Below are positions 1-8,011 of a DNA stretch of 15,069 bases, in pieces (within the stretch, counting starts at the first letter, position 1; the number at the start of each line of letters is the position of its first letter). Both the position numbers and the translations under genes were made by a program. This DNA comes from Ichthyophonus hoferi. Taxonomy: Eukaryota; Opisthokonta; Ichthyosporea; Ichthyophonida; Ichthyophonidae. The notes beneath the pieces were generated by a model. The model had not been told where the DNA came from. It saw only the letters and a program-made list of their open reading frames with translations, and made no database searches. The DNA lies in the NCBI GenBank assembly GCA_002751075.1, contig NAOQ01000006.1, forward strand, positions 1-15,069, given 5' to 3'.

Positions 1-114
1 TATCTATAGTACAATATACCCTATATCTATAGTACAATATACCCTATATCTATAGTATAATAAACCCTATATCTATAGTACAATATACCCTGTATCCATA
101 ATACAATATACCCT
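1..114. repeat. 23-bp tandem repeat, about five copies
   Basis: Seen: a unit containing tctatagtacaatataccc, period 23 bp, is repeated nearly five times from the window edge, with increasing divergence toward 114. It lies in the TBC-gene intron just downstream (minus strand) of the exon ending at 117. The last, degenerate unit runs into the splice donor: the minus-strand donor GTAGGGTATATTG is followed by GGGTATATTG in the repeat units. The array continues off the left edge. Confidence 0.9.
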
Positions 115-116
115 AC

Positions 117-223
117 CTGGTGTGATCAGCAGGGAGTTCCCTATGCCCATCTGCCACACAGTGCCCCTCACAGCAGTGGGTATACCTTGGTAGGTGCATT
201 CTCTGAGACGTCGACTATCTTTA
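117..223 (-). CDS. TBC1D12/14-like Rab-GAP, exon encoding start of the TBC domain (internal exon, gene continues off left edge)
   Basis: Seen: on the minus strand the segment reads KDSRRLRECTYQGIP, then TAVRGTVWQMGIGNSLLITP. It is bounded by an acceptor (pyrimidine-rich, ending CTCCACAG) above 223 and a donor G|GTAGGG below 117. Family knowledge: animal TBC1D12 and TBC1D14 have, as I recall them, [20 protein letters not shown] followed by SLAIGNELNIT, so this is the opening of the TBC domain that stimulates GTP hydrolysis by Rab GTPases in endosome and autophagy traffic. The catalytic Arg and Gln fingers lie further C-terminal, outside the window. The first base completes a Leu codon begun in the 573-681 exon. 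With that join the spacing from NFQQ to QGIP equals the human spacing NWET to QGIP exactly. The phase-1 donor lets the next exon supply the rest of a G-starting codon, as expected for the Glu in ITPE. Short at 107 bp but complete as an exon. Confidence 0.92.
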
Positions 224-261
224 CTGTGGAGACCATAGAGGTGGGTTGATTGGCAGGGAAT

Positions 262-480
262 CAATATGATGTAACGTGCAGTGTCATAGTATATCATAGT
301 ATATTTGACTATATGATACTATATCCTATTATAATATACTATATAATACAATATTATATTATATCCTATTATAATATAATATATCATACTATATCACCTT
401 ACATCCTAGTACCTTATACTATATCTTACTATATCACATTAGGATTGGTAATATCACATACTTTCATATCTATATAAGGT
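262..480. repeat. Degenerate TA-rich imperfect repeat
   Basis: Seen: loosely repeated words such as atatcctattataatata and ctatatcac in the TBC-gene intron between exons 117-223 and 573-681. No clean period; very low GC. Open frames on either strand here (rich in Tyr and Ile) are products of the composition. Nothing else is recognisable in this intron. Confidence 0.65.
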
Positions 481-572
481 AAGTATTAACACAAGCCCTT
501 GTAGACGAGACGGTCGCTATATAGATAAACCATATAAGGAAGGTAGGAAAACTAGTAAAAAACAACCCTTAC

Positions 573-681
573 AGTTGCTGGAAGTTTGGGATAAGCTCCT
601 TCTGCCACTTCGTGGTGCTCTGTGATATTGCATCTTCGCGTTCGTTCTGTCTCTTCTGTCTCCTCTCTTCATCCCTACGAC
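573..681 (-). CDS. TBC1D12/14-like Rab-GAP, coiled-coil exon just before the TBC domain
   Basis: Seen: the minus strand reads RRDEERRQKRQNERED, then AISQSTTKWQKELIPNFQQL. The acceptor ends ATAAACAG with a CTAAT branch-like site upstream; the donor is CT|GTAAGG. Family knowledge: human TBC1D14 has a charged coiled coil ending in a motif like TWNNEILPNWETM directly before the TBC domain; KWQKELIPNFQQL is the equivalent. The exon starts in phase 1 (two bases finish a Gly codon begun in the 1076-1146 exon) and ends in phase 2 (CT, completed by T in the 117-223 exon to Leu), so both junctions are frame-compatible. The same DNA also gives a basic open frame (517-699) that is only a shadow. The identification rests on two independent junctions and the LIPNF motif, so confidence is high. 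Confidence 0.89.
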
Positions 682-730
682 CTGTTTATAATAGCCCAAT
701 TAGTGTTTCACTATATATCTATATATGCAT

Positions 731-732
731 AC

Positions 733-765
<33 letters not shown>

Positions 766-855
766 TGTATGTATGTATGTATGTATGCTTTGTATGTATG
801 TGTGTATGTATGTATGTGTGTATGTATGTATGTGTGTATGTGTGTATGTGCATGT
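731..855. repeat. (TATG)n microsatellite with TGTG-interrupted tail
   Basis: Seen: about twelve uninterrupted TATG units to 787, a CTTTG break, then mixed TATG/TGTG units to about 850. Located in the minus-strand intron between exons 573-681 and 1076-1146. It generates long shadow frames rich in Cys-Met-Tyr-Val (plus) and Ile-His-Thr-Tyr (minus), which are not genes. The rest of that intron (856-1075) shows only TA and CA short repeats. Confidence 0.92.
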
Positions 856-1075
856 ACAAAAGTATACACAAGCTTGATAAACACACAAATATATACTTAC
901 TATCGCGCATATTATCATATATATATGTATACATAAACACATAAACACATAAACACATAGACACACACCTCCCTTACTAAATATCTGCTTTGTTTCTCCT
1001 CAGTTTCTTTTTAAACCCAATATCATTTGATATAAAGAATAACATAGCCTATCCTACCACTACCACTTTCCTTAC

Positions 1076-1146
1076 CTCGCCTGACTATCTCCTCGTACAT
1101 CCGTTGCTGTCTTTCCTCTTCCTTAGGGTTTTTAGGCGGTAGGTTA
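1076..1146 (-). CDS. TBC1D12/14-like Rab-GAP, exon with NLPPK motif and start of coiled coil
   Basis: Seen: the minus strand reads NLPPKNPKEEERQQRMYEE followed by IVRR. The acceptor is strong (TCTCCCTTTCATAACAG) and the donor is GCGAG|GTAAGG. Length is 71 bp: one base to finish a codon, 23 codons, one base to start Gly. Family knowledge: TBC1D14 carries RPANLPAKPAEEAQKHRQQY then EEMV at this place, and NLPPK through YEEIV aligns without gaps. The downstream junction into 573-681 restores a Gly codon and continues the charged coiled coil. An alternative acceptor, CCTAAG, lies 25 nt further in and would start the exon at 1121 in phase 0 with EEERQQ, losing NLPPK; see the frame-ambiguity finding. 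I favour 1146 because of its pyrimidine tract and the match to the family motif. Confidence 0.83.
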
Positions 1147-1582
1147 CTGTTATGAAAGGGAGATATATATAGTGTGAGCACTCTCTGATAATAATAAACC
1201 AGTGCTTATCTTATGTTACCGTTCTAGTTGTTATTAAGAAGCACTGGTATATATTATAACACCACACCACCCCAATGCCTAAGGTTGTGATATCAAGGAC
1301 ACCAATCATATGGACCATGTATCAATAGATAATATCTGATTGGTCATTTCTAGCCTATTGGATTGATTGCCTTATTTCTTAATTCGTGTGTATGTGTATA
1401 GGAAGACGGGAGGAAAATGGAGGTGGGGATAAGGTGGAAAGAAAAGGAAAAATAGAAAGATAACAGAATAGGGTATGGCATGAACTCACAAATAATTACA
1501 CTTGAACAAGACAACGTGTGTACATTGGGCACTAGGCTATCCAACAGAAACACCCATTTAATCATCTCAGCCAATCACTAAC
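1147..1582 (-). other. TBC-gene intron, no further feature
   Basis: Intron between exons 1583-1648 and 1076-1146. It begins with donor GTTAGT and ends with a pyrimidine-rich acceptor. A minus-strand frame at 1350-1574 is open but has no domain and lies wholly within the intron. No tandem array, RNA gene or mobile element was recognised. Confidence 0.6.
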
Positions 1583-1648
1583 CTTGGTCGTGTCTGGACG
1601 CAGGGTGTTGATTCGTTGTGGCAATCCCTTTTCGAGAAAAATGCTTCT
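1583..1648 (-). CDS. TBC1D12/14-like Rab-GAP, 66-bp linker exon (frame uncertain)
   Basis: Seen: a textbook acceptor (CTCTCCCTCCCACACAG) lies above 1648 and a donor AAG|GTTAGT below 1583. The length is divisible by three. In the frame that joins the 1146 acceptor, it reads EAFFSKRDCHNESTPCVQTR and the junction creates RPSNLPPK, which matches the RPANLPAK motif I recall from TBC1D14. In another frame it reads RSIFLEKGLPQRINTLRPDT, which is also open and protein-like but would need the weaker 1121 acceptor downstream. The exon itself is well supported by its splice sites; the frame call is an inference from the family motif. Region: disordered or linker segment N-terminal to the coiled coil. 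Confidence 0.62.
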
Positions 1649-2104
1649 CTGTGTGGGAGGGAGAGATTAGTATTGGTATTGATTTGGTTAGGGGGCCATT
1701 CTAATTGGGCAAATAAATAAATAATAATAAAATAAAATTTTAAATGAATTTTTTAAATAAAATGCTGAGAACCAGTTAGAAGCTTAAATTAAATCTTAAA
1801 AAGGATAGCTAAAAATAGTTGTGAACTTATACAATAAAGCTACTATCCTAAACAGCATCTAATTGAAAGGTTAAAACTAATTCTTTTAAGAATGAGTGGT
1901 GGGTTGTATGTTACTGTTCAAAAGAATATAACAATGAGATAAAAGAGGTTAGTAATAGAAAGCGTGGGAAAGGAAGGAATGGGAAATCTAAATAATGTTT
2001 AAAACGGAAAGGGATAGGCAAGAAGAGAGAGGGGGAAAGAAGAAATATAAATAGTATATATGTAGGTATGTGGTAGGACCATGTAATCAGATAAACGGGC
2101 TCAT

Positions 2105-2335
2105 TAAGCTAAAGATCAGATAGATTAAACCAACGATCATACAGATTAAACTAACAATCAGGTAGATTATCCTAATAATCAGAGAGATTAAACTAACAAT
2201 TAGATAGATTAAACTAACAATCAGATAGATTAAACTAACAATCAGATAGATTAAACTAACAATCAGATAGATTAAACTAACGACCAGATAGATTAAACTA
2301 ACAATCAAATAGATTAAACTAACGATCAGGTAGGG
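2105..2335. repeat. 21-bp tandem repeat, about eleven copies
   Basis: Seen: a unit close to agattaaactaacaatcag, with period 21 bp, is repeated about eleven times with scattered substitutions; outer copies are more diverged. Because 21 is a multiple of three, the array leaves one minus frame open as a seven-residue Leu-Ile-Val-Ser-Leu-Ile-Tyr repeat. There is no start context or splice support to call this coding; it lies inside a TBC-gene intron. Confidence 0.92.
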
Positions 2336-2561
2336 AGATAGCCACCAAGAGGAAATAAAGGGAGGAGAAAGGGTAGCGGGCTATAAGGAAAGAAGACTGC
2401 AACCGCTACCATAGAACATAGAAACTACAATAAGATGCAGAACCAAAAAGGGGTGACTACCAGCACCTACACAAAAGACGACACACTCGTGCTACCAATG
2501 GTATATCTAGTCAATACTGTGATTGGTCTAGCCTCTCTAGCCTATCGTGCAATGATATGGG

Positions 2562-2884
2562 TTAATAATAGGTATATTGTATAGTATAGTATATAAAGTA
2601 ATAATAGGTATATTGTATAGTATAGTATATAAATTAGTAATAGGTATATTGTATAGTATAGTACGTCAAGTAATAATAGGTATAGTGTATAGTATAGTAT
2701 GTAAAGTAATAATAGGTATAGTGTATAGTATAGTATATAAAGTACAAATAGGTATAGTGTATAGTATAGTATGTAAAGTAATAATAGGTATAGTGTATAG
2801 TATAGTATATAAAGTAAAAATAGGTATAGTGTATAGTATAGCATGTAAAGTAATAATAGTTATGGTGTATAATATAGTGTAAAA
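2562..2884. repeat. 36-bp tandem repeat, about nine copies
   Basis: Seen: a 36-bp unit containing taataataggtatagtgta and gtatagtatgtaaag is repeated about nine times. Subtypes differ at a few positions (tattgta versus tagtgta; ataaag versus gtaaag). The unit length is a multiple of three, so several frames on both strands stay open (Tyr, Leu, Ile, Val rich). Interpreted as an intronic minisatellite. Confidence 0.92.
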
Positions 2885-3311
2885 GAAAAAGACAACAGTG
2901 CTATATATTAACCAATGGGCGAGTACTACCAAACAGTTTAATTGCAAAAATGAGAAAATCTAACAAGAATATGCATTATATATATGTGCCTTGAACATAT
3001 TAAATATTTAAGTCCTTCGGGGTACCCGTGCTACTGTGCTAGAGTAGAGAAGCAGAATTAATGTGGTGTATGTCAACCAATGGAATTTATATAACATAAA
3101 GTACGTATTATCTAACATGTATAATATTTAACAAACATAGAATACGTAGCACGCAATAAAAGCTAGCCTTTAAAACAAACCACCGTATACGGTAGATAAA
3201 CCTGACTTCTATATGACATAGGACCTAGAACACTATACTATACCATAATATACTATACTATCTTATACAATACTATAACTTACTATGACCTACTATACTA
3301 TATTATCATAC

Positions 3312-3373
3312 CTGTTCAAAGCTAGTACTTGTCTTAAAAGCAGTAAAAGGGACGAGTCTATTGGATGATCGGA
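3312..3373 (-). CDS. TBC1D12/14-like Rab-GAP, 62-bp candidate linker exon
   Basis: Seen: on the minus strand, TTCTAACCCCTCCCAG (branch-like TTCTAAC plus pyrimidine tract) precedes 3373, and GAACAG|GTATGA follows 3312. Two frames are open. One gives SDHPIDSSLLLLLRQVLALN and enters the 1583-1648 exon in the frame producing EAFFSK and RPSNLPPK. The other gives VRSSNRLVPFTAFKTSTSFE and is phase-compatible with the Ser/Pro-rich 5' exon upstream. The exon is inferred from paired splice sites on the right strand between recognised exons of the same gene; no family motif was recognised in it. The introns on either side are about 1.7 kb (downstream) and 0.7 kb (upstream). Confidence 0.5.
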
Positions 3374-3714
3374 CTGGGAGGGGTTAGAATGGCGAGTTAT
3401 TATAGAGACAGGATAATAAAAATAGTATAAAAGCAAGTGTAGGTTGCTAGCTTTGGCTATCTTGCCAACTTAAATGAACCAGGAGTTCTGTTTTGGTATT
3501 TATACTTACTTTCTAACTGCTTATATAGCATATTATTTTTAGAGTGGCTACTTAATAAATGTATATGTAATATAGATAAAATATTACTTACTAGACTAAC
3601 TTTCCTATAATAAAGAGGGTATAGTAGAAATAATATAATAAAGAAAGTATCGTAGAGATGGTATACAAGTACAGCGGCTATACAAAACTATATACTGGAA
3701 TATTTGTCCATTGA

Positions 3715-3835
3715 TTGTAGAGAGATATATGTAGAGACAGAGAGAGAAATTTAGCGATATAGAGAGATGGAAATAGAATTAGAGAGAGAGAGGCAGAGAT
3801 ACAGGTAGAGATATACGTGGAGATATAAACAGATA
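3715..3835. repeat. GA-rich (agagat)-type imperfect repeat
   Basis: Seen: repeated agagat, gagaga and agatat words on the plus strand, giving a purine tract of about 120 bp. On the minus (transcribed) strand it is a pyrimidine-rich tract of TCTC words in the intron between 4109-4481 and 3312-3373. No usable exon was found beside it. Confidence 0.75.
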
Positions 3836-4108
3836 TAGTGCAGTAAATATGTTTAGACCGTGTAATAACGAATACACCACCTTGGTTATAGTTATCAACA
3901 TACACCGTACCTCTACTACAAACCACATAATACACATATTATGTATGTGTCTGCAATGGCCAGTAAGTATATATATCGCTCTATTGCATACAGGTAGTGT
4001 GAGTAGGTAGGTGGGTGTATAAGAATGTAGGTCACTATAGGGTGATGACTGACTACCTTCATAACATTCTCATTTCTAACATCTTCTTACCTTCTCCTTC
4101 CTTCTCAC

Positions 4109-4481
4109 CTGTCTGCGGAGAGGTGGCTGTGGATATGTTACTTCTTCCAGAATGGGGAGAATGGGGGGAGGACCGGTAGGCGCTAGACTCCGAACCCAAG
4201 CCAAGGTCTGCCTCCTGTTCACTAGGACCTGGACATACAAGGGTATCGTGTGATAAAGACCAACAAGATGAAAGTTGCCCCTCCTTTATATCGTTAACGG
4301 TAGGACTAGAGCTGGGTTCGTCTATAGGGAAATGAACCAAGGCAGAAGCAGGGGCAGCAGGGACTGGAATACTAATGTCGCCTGTCCGCTGTGTACAATA
4401 ACATGTGTTCGGGGTTATCAAGGACTCGGACTTGGCCCTCTCGACAGGGTAAGTAGAAGGCGAAAGCTTAGAAGGAAACAT
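4109..4481 (-). CDS. Probable 5' coding exon of the TBC1D12/14-like gene, Ser/Pro-rich
   Basis: Seen: an open frame from ATG at 4481 runs 124 codons to a consensus donor ACAG|GTGAGA at 4109. A second donor, GAAG|GTAAGA, lies 18 nt further (exon end 4091, same phase). The product is Ser, Pro, Thr and acid rich (for example SESSAYRSSPHSPHSGRS) and has no recognisable domain. Family knowledge: TBC1D12 and TBC1D14 have long disordered N-terminal regions, which fits. The frame is open upstream of the ATG back to a TAA near 4519, but no good acceptor is visible there, so the ATG is the likely start. The exon ends in phase 1, which does not fit the preferred frame of the 3312-3373 exon; a small exon may be missing between them, or the alternative frame chain is used. 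Assignment to this gene is by position, strand and style only. The overlapping plus-strand frame at 4275-4523 is taken as a shadow. Confidence 0.5.
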
Positions 4482-5590
4482 ATTGCTGTTAGCAACATCG
4501 CCGATAAACGACGGCGATTATGATGTAGGAACAACCGGTACAGATGAAAGTCGGAGGAATAGGAAGCTATGCGCGTAGAGGGATAGTAGATAACATGCGT
4601 TTCTGTCGTAATAATTCCACTTAGTGTAGGGGCATCTCACCGGCTATCCCCACCCTACGACACCCTTTACTTACGATAGTGTTAGAGAGAGAGAGTAAGG
4701 GACTATTAGGATCAACTAGAAAATATTAAAGAAGATAACTGGGCTACAACTGTGAGAATATATTAGGGTTAGGGCAAGGTAAACTGCCTGAGAACGCAAC
4801 AAAAAATAATAATATGGGGTAGATATAACGCCTACTATAGGAGTGAATGTGTGGTCACAGAAGGAATGCAGAATAATGTATCGGGTAAGGCAACAACACT
4901 TAACATATTACAATATAGTCTATAGTATACAAACTCAATCCGTATCATAAATATTGCACGGCTCAAACTCAAACTAAACTGTATTGATTACTCAATTTTT
5001 TGTTATCTTTAATTAGTATATGCGTTAATATGGTTAATACTATTAATTAGTACATTCCAGCCGGAAAGTTTAATGATAAACGCAGAAAGTAATTGGTTAC
5101 GCGCCGGTGGTATGATAGTACTATAATAGTTAGTATATATTTATATGTACATACTAAGGATAGCTGCCTGATATTGAGTGCGCAAGCAGTCGAACCTCCT
5201 ATATAGTCACATATTTGGCTATATATCTATATTTCAATCTCACAGTATATCTTCAGTACTGGTCCTAGTTGGTGTTATTTTCAGTTATGTATAGCTCTTT
5301 TTTCCTAATAGTTTAGGCTCATACGCATATCTATAAGGACAATTTGTTTAGTATAAGAATATAATACAACATACCAGGTATCGGAAGAGTGATAGAAATC
5401 TTAAAGAATATACAATGCATTTTTCTCCTAATAGTTTTATTTGCGTTTGACCGCTTTACATTTGATATATTACTTCATATAGTATACAAGGCCTACAGTA
5501 ATGGCAGGTTTGTGTTACATGTTTTTCACTATCTGGCCTACAGCACCAGGTGTGGCTTTATCGTTAAGAGCTCTTTATAATACAAAAGTA
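4482..5590. other. Intergenic stretch between two minus-strand genes; includes the likely promoter and 5' UTR side of the TBC gene
   Basis: Upstream of the ATG at 4481 the sequence stays moderately GC-rich to about 4670 (possible 5' UTR exon; donor-like GTGAGA on the minus strand near 4640), then a short GA run. From about 4,960 the character changes to more even AT-rich DNA. A 63-codon plus-strand frame at 5389-5580 is hydrophobic, begins with GTG, and has no recognised domain. No RNA gene was recognised. Confidence 0.4.
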
Positions 5591-5596
5591 TTTATT
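5591..5596 (-). terminator. Candidate polyadenylation signal AATAAA for the 5712-6341 gene
   Basis: Seen: AATAAA on the minus strand, about 115 nt after the stop codon of the 209-residue ORF. The hexamer is common in AT-rich DNA, so on its own this is weak. Confidence 0.35.
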
Positions 5597-5711
5597 ACAA
5601 AGACTTCTTAACTAGTCAGGATATTCTATGTACCTAGCGGCAAGGAAGAGCCAGGTCCTACTTTGGCAAGTGGAAAAAATACTATATCCTCACTTGGAAA
5701 AGTTAAGCTTA

Positions 5712-6341
5712 TCAACAACAACAAAGAATAATAAAACATGAACCTGTCAAGGTCGTTAAGGTGAACAGCGCACTAGAAAATGTCATCATATTATTACATT
5801 GAACTGTAGGTAGTTTCTGTTCAGTCTTTTTAAATTTAAACGCCTGGGTGGACAGGAGGGAAATAGGTCTGTCTAGTCTCACTAATATCGACAGCACCAG
5901 GAGCACAATGAAGGTGTTTATACATGCACCAAGGTAACGCATCTGGTGCATAGTAAATCTTCGCAGTTCTGCTATATATATCCATATGTTGTGGGTCACC
6001 AACGAATAATCTTCAGTCATATTAAAAACATTACATGTGACTTTCGTAAGGCTTCTCCTTATATCGCGCAAAGAAATATTCCGGTCAACTGGTAAGGTCG
6101 AAGAATGTAAACGGGTATATTTTCGAAGAGCCTTTCCTGACATCATTTGGCTCGTTTTGAGGGCTGTCTTATATGGTTTGGCACACCACGTGCAGTAATG
6201 ATTTAGCTGGCCTGTAGCCGCAGACGTGGTGGGTGTACTTTTTTTTGAGCTAGAAGGCGTTGGAATGCGCCTTGCTTCAACGATGATTTGCGCTACCCGG
6301 AATCCCCTTCCTAAGATAAGTTCCTTTGGAATAACAGTCAT
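5712..6341 (-). CDS. Unrecognised 209-residue membrane protein, single-exon ORF
   Basis: Seen: an uninterrupted minus-strand frame of 209 codons, long for this AT content. Residues 27-43 are Ser/Thr/Pro/Lys rich; C50 and C53 form a CTWC pair; residues about 136-155 (YLGACINTFIVLLVLSILVR) look like a transmembrane helix; residues 186-209 are hydrophobic and end in three cysteines. The middle (60-130) is basic. A minus-strand AATAAA lies at 5591-5596, about 115 nt after the stop, fitting a polyadenylation signal. The frame is open upstream of the ATG to 6380 and would add a hydrophobic LFIRFSFVFLLII; a TCTGTAG acceptor-like site abuts it, so this may be the last exon of a larger gene. I do not recognise the family. 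Alternative: a chance ORF, made less likely by length and the poly(A) signal. Confidence 0.5.
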   Translation of the reverse strand: MTVIPKELILGRGFRVAQIIVEARRIPTPSSSKKSTPTTSAATGQLNHYCTWCAKPYKTALKTSQMMSGKALRKYTRLHSSTLPVDRNISLRDIRRSLTKVTCNVFNMTEDYSLVTHNIWIYIAELRRFTMHQMRYLGACINTFIVLLVLSILVRLDRPISLLSTQAFKFKKTEQKLPTVQCNNMMTFSSALFTLTTLTGSCFIILCCC

Positions 6342-6399
6342 GATTATAAGAAGAAAAACAAATGAAAAGCGAATAAACAGCTACAGAAGTATAAAATAT

Positions 6400-8010
6400 A
6401 GTTACTATCTTATTCACCTTCCATAAATATCACCGGTATATATTATACTGTGTTATACATAGAACCCGGAACTTAATATTGAATTTTGTACTATGTTTTC
6501 TTGACCAGTCACTGTCAAGATTGCCATTTACAAAAATAATCACTATTATTGGTGAATGCAACTGGATCTTACCTCGACTATTTAATCTATTAACATCATT
6601 ATTTAATATTCTTTTAAGATAAATTATGTAAATATATTAGTAAATGTTTAATATTAATGTTATTAAAATTTAATCATAGCAATAATATTAATTTATGTCT
6701 ATGACGCATTAGTAATTAGGTTTGGCCAAAATACTTCCTAAACCATATAACTTTCTAATTGGTATAATATCATCACTTTAGATTGTTGTCCATGCATCCT
6801 CATATTCTGCCACGAATTAAACGCATAGCGCACACATTCCATGGACCATATGTTGTCTATTTATTGAGCACGAAGCATGACTATGAATAATACAGCAAAT
6901 TAAAATTTTCGGTTTTTTTTTAAAAAAAATTTATTAAATTAGTATTCGTTTATTTTATTCAGGAATATTATGTTGACCTGACTGTCAATCTGTATCTTTT
7001 GTAAGAATAGTAAAATTATTGGAATAAACAAAATACCAAGTTAGATTGAGTGCTTTCTTGGTTGTGATTATCAGCCAAAAGATGGTCATGGAATGGAATA
7101 TGATAATCAGCGAATCGCAAATTGGTAATAAATTGGATTTGTTCGGGTTAATCACATTGATTGTTGATATGGCCATCGCTGGCATTTCATTATTGATAAC
7201 TTGTTAATTTTTCTTTAAAAATTGAAAGGCCACACCTTTACATTAAAAAGACCAATATGGGTATCAAAATTTAGTCACAACAATTCAACAGCTCTACATT
7301 TGGAGAGATTTTCTAGTATTTATTATTAAGGCTACAGCTTCTCCAGTTGACTGGATCTCGGAATAACATTGGCTGTACCTTAATTTTAAGTAATATACCT
7401 ACGGCACCCGGAACATTCTAGAGCGATGTATCTATTCTCACTGCAACATATCATGTTGACCAATAGAGTGCATCATCATTGTTGCCTAACAAGATTTAAC
7501 ATTTTACTACATTGCCACAGTCGGTGCACAGGCCCGCTTCTACAATGAAAGTCAAAACTACGTTGATCCGCTCATAATGACCTTTCCTCGAATATACACT
7601 ACCTGAAAATAACCACCCTCACCTCTACAACCTGCCAATCAAATGCAAGTTGAAGGCTTTTTCTAAATTTCGCATGCTTACCCCTCTATACTTTTTTTTC
7701 GCCTTTCTAATTATTAAAAGCCAAGACACTTGGAAGAAGCTCATGTTTTATTTGTTTAGTCAGCATATACAGTTTTGGTCAATCAAATGATACTTTATGA
7801 AGATAAATTTTAACGTCTTGCAATTCATTTGTTTTTTTAAACAGCACGCTGTCCGTGTCTTATGAGCACGTTCTATGGTTTCATTATTCTTAAACTAAAA
7901 AACAGTCTTATAATTTCCTCTATTTTTATGACATCCTTAAAATTCATCGCTCTAACAACCAACTGATTCTCTTGTATGCTTCTTCCTAATTCTACCTATT
8001 GAAACTATAC
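6400..8010. other. AT-rich stretch, no supported gene
   Basis: Scanned on both strands. At 6985-7185 (minus) and about 7042-7204 (plus), overlapping hydrophobic frames are both open, and neither has a convincing start, splice site or domain. A T-then-A run near 6911-6930 can form a simple hairpin. The 7330-7700 part has somewhat higher GC but only short frames. Nothing here is called as a gene. Confidence 0.4.
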
Positions 8011-8011
8011 A

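Larger units (their letters stand above)
1649..3311 (-). other. Large TBC-gene intron filled by tandem arrays
   Basis: About 1.7 kb between the candidate exon 3312-3373 and exon 1583-1648. It contains the 21-bp array (about 2105-2335), the 36-bp array (about 2562-2884) and a TA-rich, actata-repeating tail (about 3228-3305). Between these, 2336-2560 is less repetitive but has no exon I can support on the minus strand. Confidence 0.55.

Noticed and set aside
517-699. 60-codon basic minus-strand frame
   Set aside because: It is the wrong frame over the 573-681 TBC exon; the correct frame carries the ELIPNF motif.
612-966. Long frames on both strands over the TATG array (Cys-Val-Met-Tyr and Ile-His-Thr-Tyr repeats)
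   Set aside because: Produced by a four-base microsatellite, which leaves several frames open; lies across an exon and intron of the TBC gene.
2087-2947. Repeat-rich frames of 73-101 codons on both strands
   Set aside because: The 21- and 36-bp units are multiples of three, so open frames follow from periodicity; no domain, start context or splice support.
3678-3935. 85-codon minus-strand frame
   Set aside because: Its C-terminal two thirds translate the GA/CT tract; no phase-compatible splice sites link it to neighbouring exons.
4275-4523. 82-codon plus-strand frame with a donor-like GGGTAAGTAG near 4448
   Set aside because: Antisense to the Ser/Pro-rich minus exon, which is longer and has better donors; basic composition typical of a shadow frame.
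5160-5215. T-loop-like GTTCGACTGC on the minus strand, possible tRNA
   Set aside because: The stem around it does not pair properly and no anticodon, D-arm or acceptor stem could be laid out.
5389-5580. 63-codon hydrophobic plus-strand frame
   Set aside because: Begins at GTG, has no recognised domain, and hydrophobic frames are expected in T-rich DNA.
6985-7204. Overlapping hydrophobic frames on both strands (minus 6985-7185, plus about 7042-7204)
   Set aside because: Both are open and membrane-like; neither has a good start, splice partner or family, so I could not choose either.
7560-7640. Minus-strand FQVVYIRGKVIMSG, resembling the VYIRG end of Sm/LSm proteins
   Set aside because: Only about 23 codons between stops, no Sm1 motif upstream, and no splice structure; likely coincidence.
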